Below are positions 8,697-20,237 of a stretch of DNA of 64,000 nt, one piece after another; position 1 is the first letter of the stretch; every line of letters begins with the position of its first letter. Below the pieces are notes generated by a model. That model was not told the DNA's origin. It worked only from the letters and a program-made list of their open reading frames with translations, and did no database searches. The stretch is from the NCBI RefSeq assembly GCF_047777955.1, contig NZ_CP180537.1:2728001-2792000 (forward strand). The letters run 5' to 3'. The translations under genes were made by a program, and so were the position numbers. Source of the DNA: Didemnitutus sp047777955. GTDB taxonomy: Bacteria > Verrucomicrobiota > Verrucomicrobiia > Opitutales > Opitutaceae.

Positions 8697-9602
8697 TCAG
8701 CCCCACAACGGCGACGGGTAGCGACCGGCGGCCGTGAGCTCGCGGACAGCGCCCGCAGCGGTCGCGAGGTCCTCGCGGTAGGTGATGCCGAACCACGAGT
8801 CCTCGGTTCGCAGCAGCGCGATATCCGCCACGCCACGCTGATTGAGGTCGCTCAGAGCCGTGGGCAGATAGAACTCCGCCTTGGGATCGCCGCCCCGCGC
8901 CGCCAGAAATCCCGTGAACAGTTCGTGCAACTGGGGAAACACCGCGGGCGTGAAGCCCCAGAAGTTCAGCGAAACCGTCTCGTCGCCCGAGAGCGGATGC
9001 GCCGCCCCGGCCGCGTCGGTGTAGCGGGCGCCCGCGGCCGTCTTCTCGATCTTCGTCAGCTCCGTGATGGTCGTGAGCCGGCCGCCGGCATCGATCGCGC
9101 AAAGCCCCCGGCTGACCGCGCCGTGCTCGGACAGGGTCTGCCGCAGCGGGTATCCGACGAGGGCGTAGGCCGACGACGACGCGAAGTGCGCCGCGAGCAC
9201 GCGGTAGCCGGCGGCGCCGTAGAAATCGTCGGCATTGATGACCGCAAACGGCCGCCGCACGGCCGCGCGCGCCGCGAGAACCGCATGGCCGGTGCCCCAG
9301 GGCTTCGTGCGCGCTGCCGCGTGCGCCCGGTGCGCCGCGGGCACGTCGGCGAGTTCCTGAAAAACGTAATCGACCGCCATCCGCGACTCGAGACGCCGCC
9401 CGATGGTGGCGCGGAAATCGGCCTCGATATCCTTGCGGATCACCAGCACGAGCCGGTCGAAGCCCGCGCGCAGCGCATCGAAGATCGAATACTCGATGAT
9501 GAGTTCGCCGTGCGGGCCGACGGGCTGCACCTGCTTGAGGCCGCCGAAACGGCTGCCCATGCCCGCGGCGAGGATGACGAGGTCGTAAGTTTGCTTAGCC
9601 AC
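8697..9602 (-). CDS. Nucleotidyltransferase (sugar-1-phosphate NTP transferase-like)
   Basis: 301 aa with a GTG start at 9602. The N-terminal nucleotide-binding signature is VILAAGMGSRFGGLKQVQPVG (the GxGxRxxPxxK-type loop, with Lys in LKQ). INADDFYGAAGY supplies the metal-binding Asp pair, and SLNFWGFTPAVF is a family-specific segment. By family it transfers NMP to a sugar or choline phosphate, but the substrate cannot be read from sequence. It is convergent with the TPR gene. A terminator hairpin from tRNA-Met lies directly upstream, so it probably has its own promoter within 9603-9637. Confidence 0.85.
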   Translation of the reverse strand: MAKQTYDLVILAAGMGSRFGGLKQVQPVGPHGELIIEYSIFDALRAGFDRLVLVIRKDIEADFRATIGRRLESRMAVDYVFQELADVPAAHRAHAAARTKPWGTGHAVLAARAAVRRPFAVINADDFYGAAGYRVLAAHFASSSAYALVGYPLRQTLSEHGAVSRGLCAIDAGGRLTTITELTKIEKTAAGARYTDAAGAAHPLSGDETVSLNFWGFTPAVFPQLHELFTGFLAARGGDPKAEFYLPTALSDLNQRGVADIALLRTEDSWFGITYREDLATAAGAVRELTAAGRYPSPLWG

Positions 9603-9637
9603 GATTCACACGGATGCACGCGCCGCCCCGCCGCGCC

Positions 9638-9666
9638 AAACAAAAAGCCGCAGCGGGGCTGCGGCT
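9638..9666 (-). terminator. Intrinsic terminator after tRNA-Met
   Basis: The stem AGCCGCAGC/GCTGCGGCT (9646-9666, 3-nt loop) is followed on the minus strand by TTTTTGTTT. It sits 5 bp past the CCA end of tRNA-Met and before the nucleotidyltransferase start. Confidence 0.8.
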
Positions 9667-9670
9667 AAAT

Positions 9671-9745
9671 TGGTGCCAGGGGCCGGGATTGAACCGGCGA
9701 CCAAGGGCTTATGAGTCCCCTGCTCTACCACTGAGCTACCCTGGC
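9671..9745 (-). tRNA. tRNA with CAU anticodon (tRNA-Met, probably elongator)
   Basis: Complete 75-nt cloverleaf with an encoded CCA. The acceptor is GCCAGGG/CCCTGGC, the D stem GCTC/GAGC, the anticodon loop CTCATAA, and the T arm GCCGG-TTCAATC-CCGGC. The G1-C72 pair argues against an initiator tRNA. A CAU anticodon could also be a lysidine-modified tRNA-Ile2, which sequence alone does not exclude. The base of the anticodon stem next to the loop is an A-G mismatch (31-39). Confidence 0.9.
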
Positions 9746-9828
9746 GTTTTTTACCCGGCCGGAACGGCCGAGGAACGGCGTAGAAGCCACAGTTTTCCGG
9801 AAAAATCCACAAGATTTTTCTGCCGCGC

Positions 9829-11049
9829 CTAGAGGTCGCCCGGCCCCAGCCAGCGGAAGGAAACCACGACAAAGCGCCGCCCGAGCCCGTCCGGGGCCAC
9901 CGCGGGGGTGCGCTGGACGATGGCCTCGCACCAGGCCGCGGCCTCGATCCGGCTGCGGTCGGCCGGATCCAGGGCCTCGCCGTAGGCGCGGACGCGAAAG
10001 GTGTCGGAGCGCACCGCCAGTTGGGGCGCGAGCACGGCGTGGATCTGCGTCCCGGTCGGACTGCCGCTCGGAAAGACGGAGGCCAGCAGGGCCGACGCGC
10101 CGGCCGCTGCCGTGAAGGGACCGAAGGCCGCCTTCCCGGCGGTGGAGAATCCGGCGACGGCGTTTTGCAGGGACGTGCCGCGCGCCAAAAGCGTGGCGGC
10201 GGAGATCGGCGCCGGCGCGTCCGGGCTGGTGTTGTAGGTCTGCAGCAGGTTGCGCCACGCGATCGCGGAGTTGGTGTTCACGTTCTGGAAACCGGTTCGG
10301 AGCTGGTCGCCCACGACCCAGCGCGCGGTGAGCGTGACGTGATGCAGGTTGTCCTGGAGCGTCGAAGCGGTCAGCGCGGCCGCCGGTGCCGGCAGGACAC
10401 GCAGCTGCTCGTAGGTCGACACCCGTGGCAATGCGCCGGCGTAGGCGGCGAGCGCATCGCGAAGGCGCGCCTGGGCGTTCGCGGCGTTGGCGAAGAGAAC
10501 GGGAGCCGTCCCCACGGGCGACGGCGCGTAGGCCGAGGTCTTCACGCCCTCGTCCAGGACCAGCCAGGCATAGCGTCCCGTCGGCACCCCGTCCGCATCG
10601 GGCACCCCCAGCTTGCCCGCGACGACGTGCTCGGAGTTGGCCGCCGGCGCTCCGACCGCCGCGGCGCCGAGCAACTCGATGTCCGGCACTCCGGTCGCCA
10701 GCGCCGCCGCCGCGGGCTGGGCGCCGGAAGCCAGCCACCCCAGGAAACTCCCATCGCTGCGCCAGACCCCGCACCAGTGTCGGGTGGTGTTCGCCGCGCC
10801 CGGGCCGGTGCCGGTGATGCCGGCGATGCCGGTGACGCGCGCGTCCGGACCGGCGACCCGCTGCAGCTCGCTCAACGCCACGCCCAGGGCCAGCTGCGCG
10901 TGCTGGCGCGCCCGGAGCTGGGCCGTGGCACTCGCCACCACCTGCGAATTGACCTGCACCAGCGCACTCAGCGCCACCACGGCGAGCACCAGCAGCCCGA
11001 GCAGCGCGAGCGTGATGACCAGCGCGAAGCCGCGCACCCGCGCGTTCAC
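9829..11049 (-). CDS. GspK/PilX-like pseudopilin-associated protein
   Basis: About 406 aa from a GTG start at 11049 that overlaps the preceding stop (GTGA). The N-terminus NARVRGFALVITLALLGLL is a class III (prepilin) signal. It has Gly at -1 and Phe at +1 but lacks the Glu5 found in the other pilins of the operon. Missing Glu5 is characteristic of GspK, the tip pseudopilin, and of some PilX-like proteins. The rest is a large Ala-rich periplasmic domain. It is last in the six-gene operon, the position of gspK in classical T2SS operons. It would cap the pseudopilus with GspI and GspJ. Confidence 0.7.
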   Translation of the reverse strand: MNARVRGFALVITLALLGLLVLAVVALSALVQVNSQVVASATAQLRARQHAQLALGVALSELQRVAGPDARVTGIAGITGTGPGAANTTRHWCGVWRSDGSFLGWLASGAQPAAAALATGVPDIELLGAAAVGAPAANSEHVVAGKLGVPDADGVPTGRYAWLVLDEGVKTSAYAPSPVGTAPVLFANAANAQARLRDALAAYAGALPRVSTYEQLRVLPAPAAALTASTLQDNLHHVTLTARWVVGDQLRTGFQNVNTNSAIAWRNLLQTYNTSPDAPAPISAATLLARGTSLQNAVAGFSTAGKAAFGPFTAAAGASALLASVFPSGSPTGTQIHAVLAPQLAVRSDTFRVRAYGEALDPADRSRIEAAAWCEAIVQRTPAVAPDGLGRRFVVVSFRWLGPGDL

Positions 11050-12047
11050 CGGGCGCCGCCTTTCAACTCGATGCGGCGGACGAAGACGGTCGAGTTGGCC
11101 TCGACCACGGCCCACCACCATTGCGCGTCGTCCGCGAAACCCGCGGGTCGCGGAACGCGGCCCTGCTCGATCGCGGCGATCTGCCGGGCGCCGTCCTCGC
11201 TCAGCACGCGAAGCATCACGTCGGCCACGTCGGGGTAGCGGTCGTCGTCGGCGGCACCACCGGGATCGCGCGCCCGGTGCGTCAGGTCCGCCGCATCCGC
11301 CGGGAAAATGCGCCGCAGCGCGCCCGCCGTGTCGCGCACGTAGAGCCAGACGCCGAAATCGACCGCGTTCGTCACCAGCGTGTCGTTGCCCGTGTTGGGA
11401 TTCGTGAGAGTGGAGGCGGCGCGCGCGGCCGCGGGTGCCTCCGCGCCAGAGGCGTAGCCGGCCGCCATGACATCATTGCCGATCGCGAAGCTCGTGTCCC
11501 CCGCCACCGCGGCGCGGAAAAGCGAATAGCGCACCTCCGCCGGGTTGGCAGTGTCCGCGACCGCTCCGCTGACCGGTCGGCGCGCGAGCTGATACGACAG
11601 CGCGACGGGCAGGCTGCCGGCGCTTTCGACGTTGTGCGCGATGAACCGCAGCCACGCACCCGAGAGACCGAAGCGCGCGTCGGCGATTGTCGGGGTGCGC
11701 TCGTCGGACCCGCGCGGCAGCACCACCAGGCTCTCGCGAGTGGCAGGCTTCATCCGCGCCGCCGTCTGCCAGCCGTGATGCGCCACGCCAGCGGCGTCGT
11801 TGGCGACGGTCACGGCAAGCCAGGTCGCGCTGCCATCCGGTCGGAAGACGCCGGCTTGGAGATCCCGCTCGAGGAAATCCAACGCCAGCTGGGCCTGCGC
11901 CGCAGTGGAAAACCGATCCTGCGCGCGGCGCCAGAGAGTCAGGGTGCTCGCGGTGACCGCGAGCAACACGGCCGCGATGCCCAGGGTCAGCGTCACGGCG
12001 ACGAGCAGCTCCAGCAGGGTGAACGCGCGCGGAAGGCTCCGGTTCAT
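11046..12047 (-). CDS. GspJ-like pseudopilin
   Basis: 333 aa from ATG 12047. The signal is MNRSLPRAFTLLELLVAVTL, with cleavage between Ala and Phe and Glu5 present, followed by a hydrophobic helix to about residue 35. The next segment, QLALDFLERDLQAGVFRPDG, matches the 'L..LERDLR' region typical of GspJ. The start overlaps the gspI-like stop by 4 nt (ATGA). As a minor pseudopilin it would form the tip complex with the GspI- and GspK-like proteins. Confidence 0.7.
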   Translation of the reverse strand: MNRSLPRAFTLLELLVAVTLTLGIAAVLLAVTASTLTLWRRAQDRFSTAAQAQLALDFLERDLQAGVFRPDGSATWLAVTVANDAAGVAHHGWQTAARMKPATRESLVVLPRGSDERTPTIADARFGLSGAWLRFIAHNVESAGSLPVALSYQLARRPVSGAVADTANPAEVRYSLFRAAVAGDTSFAIGNDVMAAGYASGAEAPAAARAASTLTNPNTGNDTLVTNAVDFGVWLYVRDTAGALRRIFPADAADLTHRARDPGGAADDDRYPDVADVMLRVLSEDGARQIAAIEQGRVPRPAGFADDAQWWWAVVEANSTVFVRRIELKGGAR

Positions 12048-12559
12048 CGGTTGATCGCGGTGCTGAAGGTGAGCGAGGACCGGCTCGCCCAGTCGACCGG
12101 CGAGCCGTGGGCGGCGACCCGGTGCGGCCAGGAGACCCGCACCAGGACCGGCAGGACCGTTCCGCTCGCGTCGTAAGCCAGCGGCGCCGCGGGGAAGCGC
12201 CACACCTCGACGAGGAAGTATTTCTCGTGCTCGGAGAGCGCGTCGGCCGGCGCGGGCGCGAGGTAGGCCTCGGAATGAAGGCGCACGGCATCGCGTGAGG
12301 CGACGAAGGCGAGCCCCTTGCCCAGCGGCGCGCGCAGCACCGGCACATTTGCCGCCAGCGTCTCGAAGCCGCTGGCTCCCGCCAGGCGCTGCAACTCCAC
12401 CCGCAGGGCGTCCGGCAGGCGCTGGGCCGCAAGCGCGTCGGCCGAGGCCGCGGCCTCTTTCGCCAGCGCCGGGAGCAGCGCCAGGATGACCACGATGGCG
12501 GACGCGAAGACGCCGACCGCGATTACCACCTCGAGGAGAGAGAACGCGCGCCGGGTCAT
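12044..12559 (-). CDS. GspI-like minor pseudopilin
   Basis: 171 aa, with signal MTRRAFSLLEVVIAVGVFAS. F-S-L-L-E-V is the usual GspI/PilV variant of the prepilin motif, with Glu5 and a very short leader of 5 residues. One N-terminal helix and a small C-terminal domain follow. It sits between the GspH-like and GspJ-like genes, as in canonical T2SS operons. Assignment rests on order, size and the FSLLEV motif. Confidence 0.7.
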   Translation of the reverse strand: MTRRAFSLLEVVIAVGVFASAIVVILALLPALAKEAAASADALAAQRLPDALRVELQRLAGASGFETLAANVPVLRAPLGKGLAFVASRDAVRLHSEAYLAPAPADALSEHEKYFLVEVWRFPAAPLAYDASGTVLPVLVRVSWPHRVAAHGSPVDWASRSSLTFSTAINR

Positions 12560-12563
12560 GGCC

Positions 12564-13253
12564 TCAGAAGCTCGCGCGGCTGTTGATCAACGTGGCCACC
12601 CCGTAGGCGCTGAGTGCGAGCCCGCGCACCTGCTCGGGCCCGGTCAACTCGACCGGCGATTCTCCGCTCGCGTATGAACCCGGCGGGCGGACGCGCCCGG
12701 CGGCGAGCACGATGTCACCGGACGCGTTGGTGGTGCCGGCCGCCGCGAACGGAAGGCCGGCCCACTGCTCGAGCACGCCGCCGTGGATCGCCTCGGTGGT
12801 GAGATTGGCGCTGCGCAGTGCGGTCGACCGCAGATCCGCGCCGTCGCTCCTCGTCCACGGCGTCTCCGTCGTCGCGAGCAATCCGGCGGGAAGCGCAAAA
12901 TTGCCCGGCAGCACGTAGACGCCGTCCGGGAGATAGACGTCGCTTACCGTCTGCCACGCGCCGCCGACCTGTTCCTGGAGCACGAGGTGGCGGAGAAACC
13001 GTCCCGCCGCGGCGCCGCTCCGCGCGTCGCACTGGACCAGCACCCGCGCCAGTTGGCCGCTGGCGCTGGCCTTGGTGCGGGCGGCGACCAGCAGGTTGGC
13101 GACGGTGGCCTGGGCCGATTGCAGCGCCGCACCTCGCGCGGCGCCGAGGGTGCCGATCACGAAGAAGGACAGCCCCGCCATCAGCCCGGCGACGACGACC
13201 AGCTCGAGCAGCGTGAAACCGCGGGAATGGCGGCGCTGGGGCAACAAGGTCAT
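12564..13253 (-). CDS. GspH-like minor pseudopilin
   Basis: 229 aa, with signal MTLLPQRRHSRGFTLLELVVV (Gly at -1, Phe +1, Glu5). After the membrane helix, QSAQATVANLLVAARTKASA is a long amphipathic continuation as in GspH/FimT-type pilins. It starts 4 nt inside the preceding gene. Two Cys are not positioned as in GspG. It is third in the operon and probably sits near the pseudopilus tip. Confidence 0.68.
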   Translation of the reverse strand: MTLLPQRRHSRGFTLLELVVVAGLMAGLSFFVIGTLGAARGAALQSAQATVANLLVAARTKASASGQLARVLVQCDARSGAAAGRFLRHLVLQEQVGGAWQTVSDVYLPDGVYVLPGNFALPAGLLATTETPWTRSDGADLRSTALRSANLTTEAIHGGVLEQWAGLPFAAAGTTNASGDIVLAAGRVRPPGSYASGESPVELTGPEQVRGLALSAYGVATLINSRASF

Positions 13254-13918
13254 TTCCAGCTGAAGATGAAGGCCGGGCTGGCCGCCGTGGCGTTCGGGTC
13301 CGGGGCGTAGAAGAGCACGCCGGCGCGCACGCCGGTGGCGGGGAGATCCGCCGGCATCGGGCGGAGCGAGCTGCCATCGGGCGCAACCACGCTAGGGAAA
13401 CTGGCATAATCGGAGCCATCGATCCGGCCATCTAGGTTCCGGTCGACGAGGACAGCGATCGAGAGGTTGTCGAACGCATCGCGAATCAGGTTCGAGGCGG
13501 CGGAGGCCGCCGGGGTGAGTTCCGAGTCCGCGAAGGCGTGGAACGCGGTGCGCTTCCGGTTCTGGCTGCCGGCGGCGACGGTCGTGGCCGCGTCGGGCGC
13601 GCTGCCGTCGCGTTTCCGCCCGGCCAGCACGTCGTGGAAAAGATGCTCGCCGGAGGGAACGGTCGTGGCGCCGCCGTTGACCAGGTTCGTGGCGTCGAAG
13701 CTCGGGTAGCAGCCGTATTCGCTACGGAAGGATTCGATCGCCGCGGCCCACTGGCTAAACTGCACCTTCGTCTTCGCGCGACCGGCAGCTTGGCGCGCGG
13801 CCGAGAGGCTCGGGAAGATCAGGCCGGCGAGGATGCCGATGATCGCGAGCACCGCGAGCAGCTCGAGCAGCGTGAAGCCGGCGGCGGACGAGCGAGAGAC
13901 GGTGGGGCGCGCGCGCAT
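13250..13918 (-). CDS. Type II secretion/type IV pilin-like protein (second GspG-like)
   Basis: 222 aa from ATG 13918. The leader SSAAGFTLLELLAVLAIIGI has Gly at -1 and Glu5, and the helix continues with LIFPSLSAARQAAGRAKTKV. QWAAAIESFRSEYGCYPSFD corresponds to the region in major pseudopilins that binds the next subunit. A Cys lies in YGCYP. DRNLDGRIDGSDY, a Ca-loop-like Asp-rich stretch, resembles calcium sites of GspG pilins and dockerins. It overlaps the upstream GspG-like gene by one base (TGATG). Confidence 0.68.
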   Translation of the reverse strand: MRARPTVSRSSAAGFTLLELLAVLAIIGILAGLIFPSLSAARQAAGRAKTKVQFSQWAAAIESFRSEYGCYPSFDATNLVNGGATTVPSGEHLFHDVLAGRKRDGSAPDAATTVAAGSQNRKRTAFHAFADSELTPAASAASNLIRDAFDNLSIAVLVDRNLDGRIDGSDYASFPSVVAPDGSSLRPMPADLPATGVRAGVLFYAPDPNATAASPAFIFSWK

Positions 13919-14499
13919 CAGTTCCGGTGGGCGTAGAGGTTGTCGGCGTTCGCCGGCGCGGCCTCGTCGACGAAGCCGCCGGCGCGCAGCGCGGGCGCGT
14001 CCGCGCCGTCGGGGCCGGCCGAATAGAGGACGAACGACGGATTTGTCCACGGCGCGACGGACTTGTAGGCGTAGCGATACGGGTTTCCCCAGGGATCGAC
14101 CGGGACCGCGGCGGGATCGGAGAACGGGTCGGCGGCCGCGCCGGGCGAGGTTGCGCGCGCAAAGGAGAACCGGGCCGCTTCAATCTGGGCGCGGCCGGTC
14201 GCGGCGAGCGGAGCGCCCGACGGGTCGAGGCGTCCGAGCAGCGCCTGGACGAGCAGCGCGCCGTCCGTCGTGCGCGGGTAGTCACCGTGTTGTCGCCGGT
14301 AGGACTGGAGGGCCGCGGACAGCACGGCGAGCTCGACCCGCGCGCGGGCGCTTTTGCCGTGCTCGACGACGCGCCGGCCGGCGCCGATCACGAGGCTCGT
14401 CAGGATCGCGAGCACGGCCAGGACCGCGAGCAGCTCGAGCAGCGTGAACGCCGAGCGATCGGAGCGAGGCAGCGCGGAGGCGGTCGGCGGAAAAAACAT
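13918..14499 (-). CDS. GspG-like major pseudopilin
   Basis: 193 aa and first in the operon. After an 18-residue leader the signal is SAFTLLELLAVLAVLAILTS, with Ala at -1 (tolerated) and Glu5. The C-terminal half has DPWGNPYRYAYK, the hallmark calcium/turn motif of GspG, and SFVLYSAGPDG, the equivalent of 'dVVSxGpDG'. As the main pseudopilus subunit it would be pushed by the GspE/GspF motor at 22-28 kb. The start codon lies directly against the acs terminator, and its TTTTTT run forms codons 2-3. No good Shine-Dalgarno sequence is visible. Confidence 0.8.
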   Translation of the reverse strand: MFFPPTASALPRSDRSAFTLLELLAVLAVLAILTSLVIGAGRRVVEHGKSARARVELAVLSAALQSYRRQHGDYPRTTDGALLVQALLGRLDPSGAPLAATGRAQIEAARFSFARATSPGAAADPFSDPAAVPVDPWGNPYRYAYKSVAPWTNPSFVLYSAGPDGADAPALRAGGFVDEAAPANADNLYAHRN

Positions 14500-14524
14500 C
14501 GGGCCAGGCGCGGTCGCCTGGCCC
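14491..14524 (-). terminator. Intrinsic terminator of acs, abutting the pseudopilin start codon
   Basis: The stem GGGCCAGGCG/CGCCTGGCCC (14501-14524, 4-nt loop) is followed on the minus strand by GATGTTTTTT. The T tract (14491-14496) lies inside the first codons of the GspG-like gene, and the ATG (14499-14497) is between stem and T tract. The hairpin therefore also occupies the place of that gene's ribosome-binding site. Confidence 0.8.
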
Positions 14525-14553
14525 GGAGCGGGAACCGCAGAGAGGAGTAAGGC

Positions 14554-16515
<1,962 letters not shown>

Positions 16516-16612
16516 TTGTTTCTCCTCTATTTTGGGGTTGAAGCGACGAAGGGGGTAAATGCCTCCGCGGATTTAGCGTCAAGTCTCGGCAGCTCCATAA
16601 CTCACGCTTTGT

Positions 16613-17800
<1,188 letters not shown>

Positions 17801-17879
17801 GGCGCGCGACGTTCGCGTCACGCCGCAATTCCGCCCTTGCCGCTCCTTTCCCAACCCAACCAATCTGCCCGCTCCCTGA

Positions 17880-19640
17880 ATGAATAGCTTCTCCGAGCAA
17901 TGTCTCGACATGGCCCGCTCGATGCTCGGCCATAACCTCGACTCGATCAACGCCGACGGCACCGTCACCGCCATCGCCGGCGAGAGCCCTCGCTCCGACG
18001 AACCCGGCCACGTCGCCTACGCCCTGGGCGAGTATTACCGCGCCACCGGCGAGACGACCCTCAAGGGCCACGACCTCATCGACCTCGCCGCCCGCTGCAT
18101 CACCGCCCAGGCCTTCACCGAACCCGGCGGCGAAAACGGCCTCGCCTACGCCGCGCTCGGCCTCCTCTGCTTCGGCCCGTCCAAGGAGCGCAATCCCGTC
18201 TGGGAACGCCTCGTCGACGAGACCCGCCAGCGCCTCGACAAGCAGCTGCTCCACCGCAGCGACTACGACAACTACTGGCAGGCCTTCAACGTCGCCAAGG
18301 CCGTCTGCCGCTTCTCCCTCGGCCTCTCCAAGAAGGACGAAACCTCGCGCCTCATCGAACGCATGGTCGAGCGCATCGAGCAGACCAGCTCCACCGGCTT
18401 CTTCGACGACGCCGAGCCCGGCATCGGCGGCCACTTCAATCTCTACGGCGTGATGACGCTGGTGTTCGTGCGCTCCGCGCTCCAACTCCACGCCAACTCC
18501 GCCCTCCGCGAGCGCAAGCTCCCCACCCTCCGCACCTACGCCGAGAAATACATCAAGCTCATGCCCGACCTCGTCCGCGCGGACGGCCTCGGCTGGGCCT
18601 ACGGCAAGGCCTCCGGCGCCTACGGTCAGATGCACTGCATCAGCCTCCTCCTCCAAGGCCTGCGCGACGGCTGGATCCCTGACGACCAGAAACCCAAGTA
18701 TTTCGACATCCTGCGCCGCCTCTTCTACTACTTCTTCCAGACCTACCTGGACCAGGAGCACGGCTTCCTCGACGTCCGCGACGAAGAGCGCACCGCCTAC
18801 GCCACGCACACCACGCGCATGGCCAACTTCGACGCCGCCCGCTACCTCTGCCAGTGGTCGCGCCTCGCCAAGGTCGTCAACATGACGATGGAGTCGGGCA
18901 AGGCCGAGCCGGTGAAGACCACCGGCCGCTTCGTCATCTTCGACAAGTCCAACCGCAAGGAGCAGGGCCTCTTCCTCTACCGCGACGCCGAATCCGGCCT
19001 CCACTTCCAGCTTCCGCTCGTCAGCTCCGGCGGAGCCGCCACGGCCGACAGCCTCGCGTTCCCCCACTCGCCCGGCGTCTTCGACTGGCCGAACAACGTC
19101 TACCTGCCGATCATGCAGCCCGAGCTGACCTTCGGCGAGAACGTCACCCTGCCCTCCTTCTATGGCCAGAAGTGCGTCACGGGACTCGGCCTGAAGAACT
19201 CGTTCTTCTTCCGCTATGAGCAGCCCGAGCTGATCAACACCAAGGAAGAGCTCGTCCGCGGCATCGGCAGCGTGAAGGTCCAGTGGAACTTCTCCGGCAA
19301 CAAGATCTCCGCCGAGTTCGCCTACACGGTGAAGAACCAGGTGCAGCTCGACAAATTCCGCCTCTGCCTCGTCATCGGCACGCCGCACTCCAAATACCGT
19401 CTCGACACCTCCCCGGTGCTCGGGCCCAACGGCCACCGCTGCCAGGTGCTCAAGGACGATTTTCACGCCAACTGGCAGGAAACCGAGGTCGTCACCGCCG
19501 ATCCGAAGTTCAAGACCAACTACGGCAAGCTGCACTACGTGCAGAGCTTCGTCCGCGACCACCCGCTCATCATGCGCCCGGGCCAGGTCTACCGCCTCGC
19601 GGTCAGCTTCGAGCCCGACGTCACGCTGATCGGCGCCTGA
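17880..19640 (+). CDS. Uncharacterised protein, probable alpha/alpha-toroid plus beta-sandwich
   Basis: 586 aa with no signal peptide or transmembrane helix, so probably cytosolic. I do not recognise the family firmly. Residues about 1-330 are helix-rich with repeating aromatic and Gly motifs (GGHFNLYGVMTLVFV, GLGWAYGKASGAYGQMH, ATHTTRMANFDAARY), like the (alpha/alpha)-barrels of glycoside hydrolases and polysaccharide lyases. From about residue 350 it is beta-rich (RFVIFDKSN, LFLYRDAES, GSVKVQWNFSG). A carbohydrate-active role is only an inference from fold pattern. It lies 80 bp downstream of rho-1 on the same strand and ends in a strong terminator. Confidence 0.6.
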   Translation: MNSFSEQCLDMARSMLGHNLDSINADGTVTAIAGESPRSDEPGHVAYALGEYYRATGETTLKGHDLIDLAARCITAQAFTEPGGENGLAYAALGLLCFGPSKERNPVWERLVDETRQRLDKQLLHRSDYDNYWQAFNVAKAVCRFSLGLSKKDETSRLIERMVERIEQTSSTGFFDDAEPGIGGHFNLYGVMTLVFVRSALQLHANSALRERKLPTLRTYAEKYIKLMPDLVRADGLGWAYGKASGAYGQMHCISLLLQGLRDGWIPDDQKPKYFDILRRLFYYFFQTYLDQEHGFLDVRDEERTAYATHTTRMANFDAARYLCQWSRLAKVVNMTMESGKAEPVKTTGRFVIFDKSNRKEQGLFLYRDAESGLHFQLPLVSSGGAATADSLAFPHSPGVFDWPNNVYLPIMQPELTFGENVTLPSFYGQKCVTGLGLKNSFFFRYEQPELINTKEELVRGIGSVKVQWNFSGNKISAEFAYTVKNQVQLDKFRLCLVIGTPHSKYRLDTSPVLGPNGHRCQVLKDDFHANWQETEVVTADPKFKTNYGKLHYVQSFVRDHPLIMRPGQVYRLAVSFEPDVTLIGA

Positions 19641-19663
19641 AGCCAGGAGCGAGTTGATCTTCC

Positions 19664-19693
19664 AAGCCCGCGGCCTCCGCGGGCTTTTGTTTT
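19664..19693 (+). terminator. Intrinsic terminator after the 586-aa gene
   Basis: The stem AGCCCGCGG/CCGCGGGCT with a 3-nt loop is followed by TTTGTTTT, 25 bp after the stop at 19640. It separates this gene from the small secreted protein that follows. Confidence 0.85.
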
Positions 19694-19748
19694 GCCCGCG
19701 TCGCATGCCCCCTTGAATCTGGCGCTCCCGCATCGCCTCTGCTTCGCC

Positions 19749-20237
19749 ATGCACTTCGTCCGTCTCGCGCTCTGCCTCGTTTTCCTCCCCGCGACCATCC
19801 GCGCCTCGGTTACGTCCGTGCCCCGACCTCAGAAGCCGGGGTGGCCGACGGAGAATTACGCCTCTCTGGTGGCGCGCTACAAAGACGCGGACCTTGCCGT
19901 GTTCGAATACCGGGGCGGCAAAAAAACCTTCATCGCAGAGCGCGCGTGGCTCGATGCGTTCAAGGTCGCGCTCGTGACGGACAGCGCCCAACCCGCCGCC
20001 TATTGTTTCTGCGTGAATGTGCCGCTCTTGAAGCTCTACGCGAAAGACAAGCTGCTCGGAACGTTCGAACTGCCGCACGACGACAAAGTGCGGTTCGGGG
20101 CGAACGACTTCACCGTGCCGGCCGAGACGCGCGAAACACTCGTGAAGCTGTTTCGCTTGGCCCTGAAGGACCAAGGCTACTCGCCGCCGAAACTGCCGCC
20201 GCACGCCGCGCCGGTGCAGGTCGACCTGAAACCTTAA
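19749..20237 (+). CDS. Small secreted protein of unknown function
   Basis: 162 aa from ATG 19749. The N-terminus MHFVRLALCLVFLPATIRAS is a signal peptide, with likely cleavage after ...IRAS. The mature part has YCFCVNVPLLKLYAKDKLL and DKVRFGANDFTVPAETR but no motif I can assign. The start at 19749 was chosen because a longer frame would bury the signal. Its TAA stop shares a TTAA palindrome with the stop of the convergent gene at 20234. Confidence 0.65.
   Translation: MHFVRLALCLVFLPATIRASVTSVPRPQKPGWPTENYASLVARYKDADLAVFEYRGGKKTFIAERAWLDAFKVALVTDSAQPAAYCFCVNVPLLKLYAKDKLLGTFELPHDDKVRFGANDFTVPAETRETLVKLFRLALKDQGYSPPKLPPHAAPVQVDLKP

Noticed and set aside
9776..9828. AT-rich palindromes GAAAAATC...GATTTTTC and TTTTCCGGAAAA as the pilin-operon terminator
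   Set aside because: The stem is weak and lacks a following T tract in the pilin direction. It may instead belong to the tRNA-Met promoter region.
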